Assembly: GCA_934754975.1 (NCBI GenBank)
Contig: CAKVKI010000076.1
Span: 1 to 10,722, forward strand
Source: an uncultured Alistipes sp.
Lineage (GTDB): Bacteria > Bacteroidota > Bacteroidia > Bacteroidales > Rikenellaceae
Direction of reading: 5' to 3'
Length of the DNA stretch: 10,722 bases
The position numbers and the translations under genes were made by a program. Numbering within the stretch: the stretch's first letter is position 1; each line of letters opens with the position of its first letter. This document shows positions 1 to 5,524 of this stretch, one piece after another. The notes beneath the pieces are model-generated. The model worked only from the letters and a program-made list of their open reading frames with translations, was not told where the DNA came from and did no database searches.

Positions 1-1
1 G

Positions 2-91
2 CACCGGGCCAATATCCTCGAAAAAACCGGCTGCAAGAACACCGCCAGCCTGGTCGTTTACGCCATTCGCAACGGAATCGTCGAAATCTGA
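2..91 (+). CDS. LuxR/NarL-family transcriptional regulator, C-terminal end only (partial)
   Basis: The gene runs in from the left edge; only its last 29 codons and a TGA stop at 89-91 are present. The visible peptide begins HRANILEKTG and ends NGIVEI. This matches the end of the LuxR/NarL/FixJ helix-turn-helix domain: HRxNIxxKxG belongs to the end of the recognition helix, and the following NTASLVVYAI segment is the last helix, which forms the dimer interface. In this family the domain usually sits behind a receiver domain in a two-component response regulator, but the N-terminal part lies outside the window, so its input domain is unknown. The methyltransferase start lies 16 bases after the stop with no promoter or terminator between them, so the two may be cotranscribed. 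The family assignment is good; the regulated genes are unknown. Confidence 0.8.
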   Translation, partial: HRANILEKTGCKNTASLVVYAIRNGIVEI

Positions 92-107
92 CCTTTTCCC
101 TGAAAAT

Positions 108-917
108 ATGACTTTGAAAATCAACGATCGCAGGCCCGCTCCGTACCAGCGGTCCGGGTGCGGTATATGGACCGATCCGTACGTGCAGCGGCAGCTGCTG
201 AAGGAACACCTGAATTTCTCTTCGGACGGCGCCAGCAGAAGGCCGGAAGCCATCCGGAAAATCGCTGCCTTTATAGCGGCGAATACGCGCCCTGCGGCTG
301 CGCTGCTCGACCTGGGGTGCGGTCCCGGCCTGTATGCGTCCCTGCTCCGGGACAAAGGATACGAGGTCACGGGTGTCGATTTCAACAGCGCGTCGGTCGA
401 TTACGCCGCCCGGGAGCGGCCGGATATAAATTACATAACGGCGGATTATATAACGGATTATCCCCCGGGAGATTTCGATGCGGTCATCATGATTTATTGT
501 GACTTCGGAACCCATTCGGATTGCGACCGGAGCCGTTTGCTGGACAATATTTGCCGTTCTCTGCGTAAAGGCGGAAAATTTATCTTCGACGTGTTCACGC
601 CCGGTTTGGTCCGGGACAGGGAGGAGTCGAAAAGATGGGATTACGCCCCTTCGGGCGGTTTTTGGAGCGAGGACGAATACCTCCTGCTGAGCCAGACGTT
701 TCATTATCCGGAAAACAGCGTATTCGGATATCAGTACAATCTGATAACCGAAGCCGGGAACAAGCATTTTATCGTCTGGGAGCGCTATTTTACGGAGGAA
801 GAAATTACGGCTGTCCTGAAGCGGGCGGGATTCGGCCGTGTTTCGGTCTGCGGAAATGTGACTGGGGGCAACGACTTCACTTCGGATTCCGAGATGTTTG
901 TCATTGCGGAGAAGTAA
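108..917 (+). CDS. Class I SAM-dependent methyltransferase (269 aa), substrate unknown
   Basis: This is a soluble cytoplasmic enzyme that should transfer the methyl group of S-adenosylmethionine to an unidentified acceptor. The Rossmann-fold motifs are clear: motif I DLGCGPG at residues 68-74, the acidic ribose-binding end of strand 2 in VTGVDFN (D91), AD at 112-113 (adenine side), and motif IV DFDAVIMIYCDFG at about 122-134. A motif-V-like segment, LRKGGKFIFDVFTPG, follows. The N-terminal IWTDPYVQRQLLKEHLN and the later GGFWSEDEYLLL are shared, from memory, with a family of uncharacterised methyltransferases in gut Firmicutes and Bacteroidetes. There is no signal peptide or membrane segment. 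The ATG at 108 is the first in frame; no Shine-Dalgarno is visible, which is normal in Bacteroidetes. The stretch around 420-470 is richer in A+T and uses ATA for isoleucine more than the neighbours, a weak hint of transfer. The enzyme class is secure; the substrate cannot be inferred. Confidence 0.9.
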   Translation: MTLKINDRRPAPYQRSGCGIWTDPYVQRQLLKEHLNFSSDGASRRPEAIRKIAAFIAANTRPAAALLDLGCGPGLYASLLRDKGYEVTGVDFNSASVDYAARERPDINYITADYITDYPPGDFDAVIMIYCDFGTHSDCDRSRLLDNICRSLRKGGKFIFDVFTPGLVRDREESKRWDYAPSGGFWSEDEYLLLSQTFHYPENSVFGYQYNLITEAGNKHFIVWERYFTEEEITAVLKRAGFGRVSVCGNVTGGNDFTSDSEMFVIAEK

Positions 918-922
918 CGGAC

Positions 923-938
923 GCGGAATTTGTTCCGC
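923..938 (+). repeat. Small inverted repeat just after the methyltransferase stop
   Basis: GCGGAA (923-928) and TTCCGC (933-938) are perfect complements around a TTTG loop, five bases past the TAA stop. It sits just before the larger terminator hairpin. It may protect the 3' end or help termination from the opposite strand, where no T tract follows the large hairpin. The structure is seen; the role is inferred. Confidence 0.5.
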
Positions 939-944
939 ATGAGC

Positions 945-980
945 GGCGGCGGCCCTTCCGGGCCGCCGCTGTTTTTGTTT
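945..980 (+). terminator. Rho-independent terminator of the methyltransferase transcript
   Basis: A GC-rich stem pairs 946-955 (GCGGCGGCCC) with 960-969 (GGGCCGCCGC) around a TTCC tetraloop. One further G-T pair extends it at the base, and the T-rich tract TGTTTTTGTTT follows directly. This is a textbook intrinsic terminator for plus-strand transcription. For the convergent cardiolipin synthase gene the hairpin is equally stable, but no T run follows it in that direction, so it should stop that transcript less well. Confidence 0.8.
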
Positions 981-997
981 CCGGGGAGACGGTGCGT

Positions 998-2413
998 TTA
1001 CAGCAGCGGCGAGAAGACCCGCATGAGCGATTCGGCGACGCGGCGGCCCCGGGGGCGGCGGAACCATTCGGCCGGGGTGAGCGGATGGCTGCGTGTCTGG
1101 TCGTCCTCGAAGACGGAGGCCATGTACGCCGTGAACTTCTCGTCGTAGACGAAGGCGTTGATTTCGAAGTTGTGTTCGAAACTGCGGAAATCCATGTTCG
1201 CGGAGCCGATAACCGAGAGCATGTCGTCGATAATGAGCAGCTTGGAGTGCAGGAACCCCGGCATGTAGAACAGTATCTTCACGCCGGCCTTCATCATGTC
1301 GTCGAGGTAGGAGTGCGATGCCAGGTCCACGACCCGCGAATCGGAGCGAGCAGGGAGCATCAGCCGCACGTCGATGCCCGCCAGCGCAGCTTCCTGCAAT
1401 GCCGAGTTGAGGACGTCGGACGGAAGGTAATAGGGCGTCTGAATCCAGACCCGCCGCCGGGCGCGGGCGATGGCGTAACTGTCGGCCTGCAGCAGCGTTC
1501 GCCATTTGCCGAAAGGACCGCTGGGGACGACCTGCATGATATTGTCGGTGAAACGCGCCGCGGGGGGATAGTATTCCGCCGCGGAGATCTGCTGTTTGGT
1601 GGTCGCCGACCAGTCGCTCAGGAACGAGGCCTGCAGGCCTGCGGCGCCGCTGCCCTCGATCCGGAAATGGGTGTCGCGCCAGGTGCCCCACCGGGTGCCG
1701 CGGATGTAGCGGTCGGCGATGTTCATGCCGCCCAGGAAAGCAACGCAGCCGTCGATGACGGCGATTTTGCGGTGGTTGCGGTAATTGACCTTGCTGGTGA
1801 AAAGCGGGAACTTGACATGCAGGAAAGCGTAGACCTCGATGCCTTCGCTGCGCATGCTTCGGAAAAAGGATTTTTTCGCCTTGCTGCTGCCCACGTCGTC
1901 GTAGAGGATGCGTACTTCGACCCCTTCGCGGGCCTTTGCGACCAGGGTGTCGCGCAGGCGGCGGCCTGTTTCATCGTCGTTGAGGATGTAGTACTGGATG
2001 TGGATGTGGCGCTTTGCGCAGGCGATCTCGGTCAGCAGGGCGTCCATTTTCGATTTGCCGTCCGTGTAGGTCGTGATCCGGCTGCCGTAGAGCGGGATCG
2101 AGTGCGTCGTATTCTTCAGCAGTCCGGCCAGCGGGCGGTACTCCTCGGGAATGTCCGGACCTTCGGTGTGTTCGGACTCTTCGAGCTGTATGGTGATGCG
2201 CTTGCGCATCCGGCGCGAGATGATGCGCTGCTTGGAGAGATTCTGTCCGAAGAAGAAATAGAAGACCAGTCCGACGATGGGAGCCAGCACCAGCACGATG
2301 ATCCACGGCAACGTCTTCAGCGGATTTCGGTTGTCGGTGATGATGACCAGAATGATGCCGAGGATCGTGACCGAGTAGATAACCAGAAAAATGTATGTCA
2401 GGATCTGCTGCAT
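998..2413 (-). CDS. cls: Cardiolipin synthase, phospholipase D superfamily (471 aa)
   Basis: This is an inner-membrane enzyme that joins phospholipids by phosphatidyl transfer to make cardiolipin; bacterial Cls enzymes typically condense two phosphatidylglycerols and release glycerol. Two N-terminal hydrophobic helices (about residues 4-25 and 34-56) anchor the protein. The two catalytic HKD motifs are intact: H214, K216 and D221 in NHRKIAVIDG, followed by GGMN, and H389, K391 and D396 in LHSKLLIIDD, followed by GSANMD. The length is close to that of E. coli ClsA (about 486 aa), and no residue of the catalytic set is missing. The ATG start is supported by an AAGAAGG Shine-Dalgarno-like sequence seven bases upstream, unusual for this window. 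The gene starts 42 bases after the stop of the DUF4837 lipoprotein gene and probably shares its transcript. The alternative of another PLD-family transphosphatidylase is less likely given the two membrane helices and full-length match. Confidence 0.93.
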   Translation of the reverse strand: MQQILTYIFLVIYSVTILGIILVIITDNRNPLKTLPWIIVLVLAPIVGLVFYFFFGQNLSKQRIISRRMRKRITIQLEESEHTEGPDIPEEYRPLAGLLKNTTHSIPLYGSRITTYTDGKSKMDALLTEIACAKRHIHIQYYILNDDETGRRLRDTLVAKAREGVEVRILYDDVGSSKAKKSFFRSMRSEGIEVYAFLHVKFPLFTSKVNYRNHRKIAVIDGCVAFLGGMNIADRYIRGTRWGTWRDTHFRIEGSGAAGLQASFLSDWSATTKQQISAAEYYPPAARFTDNIMQVVPSGPFGKWRTLLQADSYAIARARRRVWIQTPYYLPSDVLNSALQEAALAGIDVRLMLPARSDSRVVDLASHSYLDDMMKAGVKILFYMPGFLHSKLLIIDDMLSVIGSANMDFRSFEHNFEINAFVYDEKFTAYMASVFEDDQTRSHPLTPAEWFRRPRGRRVAESLMRVFSPLL

Positions 2414-2420
2414 ACGGGTT

Positions 2421-2427
2421 CCTTCTT
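2421..2427 (-). promoter_or_regulatory. Shine-Dalgarno-like ribosome binding site for cls
   Basis: On the minus strand AAGAAGG lies seven bases before the cls ATG. Most other starts in the window have no such purine run, as is common in Bacteroidetes, so this supports the chosen start. It may also allow independent initiation within the lipoprotein-cls transcript. Confidence 0.55.
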
Positions 2428-2455
2428 CGGTGCGGGCAGCTGCCGGGCGGGGCTG

Positions 2456-3463
2456 TTATTGCCGGGGCTGCTCCGGGAATTTCAACAGGTAGAGCAGATG
2501 CTCCACGCCGCGGACGTAGTTGCGTTTGTGGTTTTTGGGCGAGTAGACGTAGCAGTCGATGGTCAGGACGCGGTTGGTCGCCGTATCGACGGTCGTGTAG
2601 CTGACGAACGGGCCGCCCATGAAGTCGCCGTGGACATCCCAGAAGCCGCGCAGTTCGCACCACAGGCGGCCTTCCATGCGGAACATCCGGTAGTCGGGTT
2701 CGAACGCCTCCGAAGTGGTCATGTACGAACCGTCGGACGGGCCGGGGATGCGGGCGGCGAATTTGTTGCGGGCCGCGAGCAGGGCGCCCGGCGAGAGCGA
2801 CTCCTTGCCCTGATAGGGATAGGAGTAGATGAAGAAACCCTGACTGGCCGAGGGGTATTCGTAACGCGCCCAGAGGAAGTCCTTCTCGTTGGCGGCCAGC
2901 ACGTAGCCTTTCGGTACGGTCATATCGACTCCGAACGTGTTCTTCACGGCTTTGCCGATGTTCTGGTCGGGAAAGGTTTCGGCGAAACTGACGGCGCGGT
3001 CGCGCTCGGCTTTTTCGAGAACCTGCACGAGACTTTCGCGATGCTCCGAGAGGTAGGCTGTGAGCGCCTTGTCGTCGGGACCCTGCAGGGTCATCACGAT
3101 CTGCGGTTCGGCCGTCACGTCATACTGCACGGCGACGCTGGCCGAGGCGAGCGAAGGTTCTTCGACGACCTTGAGGATGTTGCGGTGGTCGGCCACGATG
3201 CCCGTAAATCCACGTTCGGTGACGCGGAGTACGTCGAACAGCGGTTCGGTCTGGTTGAGGTAGGGAACCGGAGCCGTGAGTATCGAGCGCAGCGTGTCGC
3301 CCAATTCGCCCGTCCACTCCTGCTGGGGACAGACGACGATCAGTTCGTAAGGAGAACCCTGGGCGGTTTTGAGCCGCGATTTGGTCAGTGTGTGGAATGC
3401 GTCGCAGGCCGTCATCGTTGCGAAGAGGGCCACGACCGCTGCAATGCGGAAAAGAGTTTTCAT
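2456..3463 (-). CDS. DUF4837 family lipoprotein (335 aa)
   Basis: This is a predicted envelope lipoprotein of unknown function. From ATG at 3463 it begins with MKTLFR, a hydrophobic segment and then MTAC with the lipobox cysteine at residue 20. The open frame extends further upstream to 3652, but that extension would put about 63 unlikely residues before the signal peptide and run through the promoter region, so the internal start is preferred. The body matches the DUF4837 pattern as I remember it: GSPYELIVVC near residue 37, EW..ELGDTLRSILTAPVPYLNQ at about 49-71, and the conserved block AVQYDVTAEPQIVMTLQGPDDKAL at about 111-134. A -7 element lies 25 bases before the start. The gene is followed after 42 bases by cls, suggesting a shared envelope role, but no function is established. 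The lipoprotein nature is well supported and the family call comes from memory of the pattern. Confidence 0.85.
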   Translation of the reverse strand: MKTLFRIAAVVALFATMTACDAFHTLTKSRLKTAQGSPYELIVVCPQQEWTGELGDTLRSILTAPVPYLNQTEPLFDVLRVTERGFTGIVADHRNILKVVEEPSLASASVAVQYDVTAEPQIVMTLQGPDDKALTAYLSEHRESLVQVLEKAERDRAVSFAETFPDQNIGKAVKNTFGVDMTVPKGYVLAANEKDFLWARYEYPSASQGFFIYSYPYQGKESLSPGALLAARNKFAARIPGPSDGSYMTTSEAFEPDYRMFRMEGRLWCELRGFWDVHGDFMGGPFVSYTTVDTATNRVLTIDCYVYSPKNHKRNYVRGVEHLLYLLKFPEQPRQ

Positions 3464-3488
3464 AGCCGGTCGGAAATTGATTCTACTA

Positions 3489-3496
3489 CAAATATA
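3489..3496 (-). promoter_or_regulatory. Bacteroidetes-type -7 element for the DUF4837-cls operon
   Basis: On the minus strand TATATTTG fits the Bacteroidetes primary sigma factor -7 consensus TAnnTTTG exactly. It lies 25 bases before the lipoprotein ATG, which would give a short leader of under 20 bases. No convincing -33 TTTG is present at the expected spacing; only a T-rich stretch is seen. This supports the start at 3463 over the upstream one. Confidence 0.65.
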
Positions 3497-3528
3497 GGCA
3501 TATTTTTCGGAAAAGTGCGGAATTTCAC

Positions 3529-3536
3529 TATTTTTG
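3529..3536 (+). promoter_or_regulatory. Bacteroidetes-type -7 element for the deacetylase-ubiX operon
   Basis: TATTTTTG matches the -7 consensus TAnnTTTG. A T-rich stretch about 21 bases upstream could serve as the -33 region. It faces away from the minus-strand promoter at 3489-3496, with 32 bases between the two boxes, so both operons are controlled from one short region. The predicted start is around 3541-3545, giving a leader of about 90-100 bases before the deacetylase ATG. Confidence 0.6.
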
Positions 3537-3555
3537 CGGGATGATAAATTCCCGC
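3536..3555 (+). repeat. Inverted repeat at the predicted transcription start of the deacetylase operon
   Basis: GCGGGA (3536-3541) and TCCCGC (3550-3555) are perfect complements around an eight-base A/T-rich loop. They overlap the end of the -7 box and the likely start site. This could be an operator at the promoter or a 5' hairpin on the RNA, depending on where transcription begins. The repeat is seen; a function is only inferred. The rest of the leader (3556-3636) shows no structure I can name. Confidence 0.4.
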
Positions 3556-3636
3556 TTGGACAGGCGGCGTTCCGGCACAGCCAGATAATTTGTCTCTGCC
3601 ACCGGCCCGCACTGTCTTTACCCGGAATACAACACC

Positions 3637-4245
3637 ATGCGTTTAAAGCCACCGAAAATAATCCGCCGCCTGATGCCGGACCTGATTTGGGAGATCGACG
3701 ACCCGGAGGGCGTGTTCCTCACCTTCGACGACGGACCGACGCCCGGCATCACCGAGTGGATTCTGGCTACACTGGACAAGTACGATGCCAAAGCGACGTT
3801 TTTCGTGCTGGGCAAGAACGTCGAGATGTATCCGGACCTGTTTAGGCGCATCGTCGACGCGGGGCACAAGGTGGGCAACCACACCTACTCGCACCAGAAG
3901 GGGTGGGGCATGAGCCTGGAACGCTATACGGAGGATGTGGATTTCGCCAACGACCTGATCCACAGTGAGTTGTTTCGTCCGCCCTATGCGCGGATCACGC
4001 CGGCGCAGGCGCGTTTCCTGGGCCAGCGTTACAAGTTGGTGATGTGGGACATCATTTCGCGCGACTACAACCGCAATCTTTCGCCCCGGACCTGCCTGCG
4101 GAACGTGACGAAATACCTGGCGCCGGGCGCTATCGTGGTGTTCCACGACAGCGAAAAAGCGTTCCGCAACATGCGCTACGCGCTGCCCCGCACGCTGGAG
4201 AAAATCAAACAGATGGGACTGAAATGCAAAGCCATCGAATTCTGA
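3637..4245 (+). CDS. Polysaccharide deacetylase, NodB/CE4 family, short form (202 aa)
   Basis: This is a metal-dependent carbohydrate deacetylase domain that would remove acetyl groups from N- or O-acetylated sugars; the substrate is unknown. All five CE4 motifs are visible. Motif 1 is TFDDGP at residues 29-34, with D31 as the expected catalytic base and D32 as metal ligand. Motif 2 is HTYSH (H82, H86), the metal-binding histidines. Motif 3 is RPPYAR from 114, where the more usual form is RPPYG. Motif 4 is MWDIISRDY at 136-144, and motif 5 is VVFHDS with H170. The protein is essentially the bare catalytic domain. No signal peptide or transmembrane segment is seen, although most characterised CE4 enzymes act outside the cytoplasm. 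No Shine-Dalgarno precedes the ATG. The stop is one base from the ubiX start, so the two are almost certainly translated from one message. The fold is secure; substrate and location are open. Confidence 0.9.
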   Translation: MRLKPPKIIRRLMPDLIWEIDDPEGVFLTFDDGPTPGITEWILATLDKYDAKATFFVLGKNVEMYPDLFRRIVDAGHKVGNHTYSHQKGWGMSLERYTEDVDFANDLIHSELFRPPYARITPAQARFLGQRYKLVMWDIISRDYNRNLSPRTCLRNVTKYLAPGAIVVFHDSEKAFRNMRYALPRTLEKIKQMGLKCKAIEF

Positions 4246-4246
4246 C

Positions 4247-4795
4247 ATGAAGATCGTCGTCGCCATAACCGCCGCCAGCGGCGGTATTTACGCCCGGCTG
4301 ACCCTCGAGCGGCTGCTTCGGTCGTCCGAAGTGTCGCAGGTCGCGCTCGTATGCAGCGCCCGTGCCCGCGAAGTGCTGGCGCACGAAGGGATCGTGCTGC
4401 CGGAAGATCCGCGTATCCGGCTTTTCGACAACGACGATCTGTTCGCACCGCCGGCGAGCGGCTCGGCCCGCTACGACGCGATGGCGGTCGTGCCTTCGAC
4501 GGTCGGCACCGTGGGGCGCGTGGCGGCAGGTGCGGGGCAGAGCCTGATCGAGCGGGCCGCCGACGTGATGCTCAAGGAGCGTCGGCGGCTGGTGTTCGTG
4601 GTGCGCGAAACGCCCCTGTCGCTGATCCACCTGCGCAACATGACGGCGCTGACCGAAGCCGGGGCCGTGATCCTGCCCGCATGCCCTTCGTTTTACGCCG
4701 GGCCGCAGGACGTCGAAGCCCTCTGCGGCACCGTCGCGGACCGGGCCGTGGCACTGCTCGGCGTCGATATACCGAGCTATGAATGGGGCGAATAG
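4247..4795 (+). CDS. ubiX: UbiX-family flavin prenyltransferase (182 aa)
   Basis: UbiX attaches a dimethylallyl group to FMN to make prenylated FMN, the cofactor of UbiD-type decarboxylases. It is a cytoplasmic Rossmann-like flavoprotein. The N-terminus reads AITAASGG where most members have TGASG; the FMN-binding serine (S11) is kept. Downstream come PST (83-85), LIERAADVMLKERR (about 100-113), RETPL (120-124) and CPSFY (146-150). Residues K110, R120, Y150 and R166 have the same mutual spacing as K129, R139, Y169 and R185 of Pseudomonas UbiX as I remember them, so the enzyme should be active. The length is slightly under the usual 190-210 residues. It starts one base after the deacetylase stop, which suggests translational coupling. 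No ubiD partner is in the window, so the decarboxylase it serves must lie elsewhere. Confidence 0.92.
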   Translation: MKIVVAITAASGGIYARLTLERLLRSSEVSQVALVCSARAREVLAHEGIVLPEDPRIRLFDNDDLFAPPASGSARYDAMAVVPSTVGTVGRVAAGAGQSLIERAADVMLKERRRLVFVVRETPLSLIHLRNMTALTEAGAVILPACPSFYAGPQDVEALCGTVADRAVALLGVDIPSYEWGE

Positions 4796-4815
4796 GAATT
4801 TACGGATTTTTTTCG

Positions 4816-4823
4816 TAACTTTG
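4816..4823 (+). promoter_or_regulatory. Bacteroidetes-type -7 element for efp
   Basis: TAACTTTG fits TAnnTTTG and lies 33 bases before the efp ATG, inside the 61-base gap after ubiX. The spacing predicts a leader of about 25-30 bases. A -33 motif is not clear; the sequence there is AT-rich (GAATTTAC). It implies that efp can be transcribed independently of the deacetylase-ubiX operon. Confidence 0.65.
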
Positions 4824-4856
4824 CGACCGCGAAAAATCAATTCAAAATAATACCTT

Positions 4857-5423
4857 ATGGCAACTACAGCTGACATCAAGATCGGGATGTGCATCGAAAT
4901 GGATGGCAAGACCTTCCAAATCGTGGATTTCCAGCACGTGAAGCCGGGTAAAGGCCCCGCTTTCGTACGTACGAAACTCAAAAATCTCGAAAACGGCCGC
5001 GTGCTGGACAACACCTTCTCGGCCGGTGCGAAGATCGAGCCTGTGCGCGTCGAGCGCCGACCCTACCAGTTCACTTATGAGGACGACCTGGGCGCCCACT
5101 TCATGCACACCGAGACTTTCGAGGAGATCAATATCGAAAAAGACCTCATTACAAACTACGACCTGATGGCCGACGGCCAGATCGTCGAGGTGATGTTCCA
5201 CACCGAGAAGGAGAGCGTGCTTTCGGCCGAGCTTCCCCCGATCGTGGATATGGAGGTGACCTATACCGAGCCGGGCATCAAGGGCGATACCGCTTCGACC
5301 AACTCGCTCAAACCCGCCACGGTCAATACCGGCGCAACGGTCCGCGTGCCGCTGTTCATCAACACGGGCGACAAGATCCGCGTCGATACCCGCACGCGCG
5401 AGTATTACGAGCGTATCAAGTAA
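4857..5423 (+). CDS. efp: Elongation factor P (188 aa) with PGKGP tip loop
   Basis: EF-P binds between the P and E sites of stalled ribosomes and stimulates peptide-bond formation at proline runs. The length equals that of E. coli EF-P, and three domains fit: an N-terminal KOW-like domain (about 1-63) and two OB-fold domains, ending in the typical [10 protein letters not shown]. The tip of the N-terminal domain carries [10 protein letters not shown], with the functional lysine at K32. The motif P30-G31-K32-G33-P34 matches the form described for EF-Ps active without modification of that lysine, and differs from the E. coli type (PGKGQ) whose lysine is beta-lysylated. No modification gene (EpmA, EpmB, EarP or YmfI type) lies nearby. 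The gene has its own -7 box and a strong terminator 48 bases after the stop, so it is probably monocistronic. No Shine-Dalgarno is seen at the ATG. Confidence 0.97.
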   Translation: MATTADIKIGMCIEMDGKTFQIVDFQHVKPGKGPAFVRTKLKNLENGRVLDNTFSAGAKIEPVRVERRPYQFTYEDDLGAHFMHTETFEEINIEKDLITNYDLMADGQIVEVMFHTEKESVLSAELPPIVDMEVTYTEPGIKGDTASTNSLKPATVNTGATVRVPLFINTGDKIRVDTRTREYYERIK

Positions 5424-5439
5424 ATTGCTCAGGTGATTG

Positions 5440-5454
5440 CCGGTCCGGGACCGG
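5440..5454. repeat. Short palindrome between efp and its terminator
   Basis: CCGGTCC and GGACCGG flank a single G, so the sequence is a near-perfect palindrome. As RNA it can form CCGGT/ACCGG with a five-base loop. It lies 16 bases past the efp stop, ahead of the main terminator, and has no T tract of its own. It may be a 3'-end stabilising hairpin. Confidence 0.4.
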
Positions 5455-5470
5455 AAATGCCCGGATCGAA

Positions 5471-5510
5471 AATAAACGGGGGCTGCTTTCAAAAGCGGCC
5501 CCCGTTTATT
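5471..5510. terminator. Bidirectional intrinsic terminator between efp and the SusCD operon
   Basis: A perfect 13-base stem pairs 5471-5483 with 5498-5510. It extends inward through TGCTT/AAGCG pairs to a stem of about 18 pairs including one G-T. The stem base reads AATAAA on the left and TTTATT on the right, so transcripts from either direction end in a U-rich 3' arm. It lies between two convergent genes and ends 14 bases before the stop of the minus-strand lipoprotein gene, so it should terminate both operons. Confidence 0.8.
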
Positions 5511-5524
5511 GGTTTGCGCGGCGG

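Noticed and set aside
635..3544. A 969-codon open frame on the plus strand across cls and the DUF4837 gene
   Set aside because: It is antisense to two well-supported genes, and its product is a low-complexity mix rich in Arg, Gly, Val, Asp and His with no recognisable domain. GC-rich codon bias on the minus strand suppresses stops in this frame.
3583..3592. A second promoter-like ATAATTTG in the deacetylase leader
   Set aside because: The spacing between TA and TTTG is one base short of the Bacteroidetes -7 consensus, and a full match exists upstream at 3529-3536.
3464..3652. N-terminal extension of the DUF4837 protein to an ATG at 3652
   Set aside because: The extension lies before a complete lipoprotein signal peptide starting at 3463 and overlaps the -7 promoter element at 3489-3496, so it would not be transcribed from that promoter.
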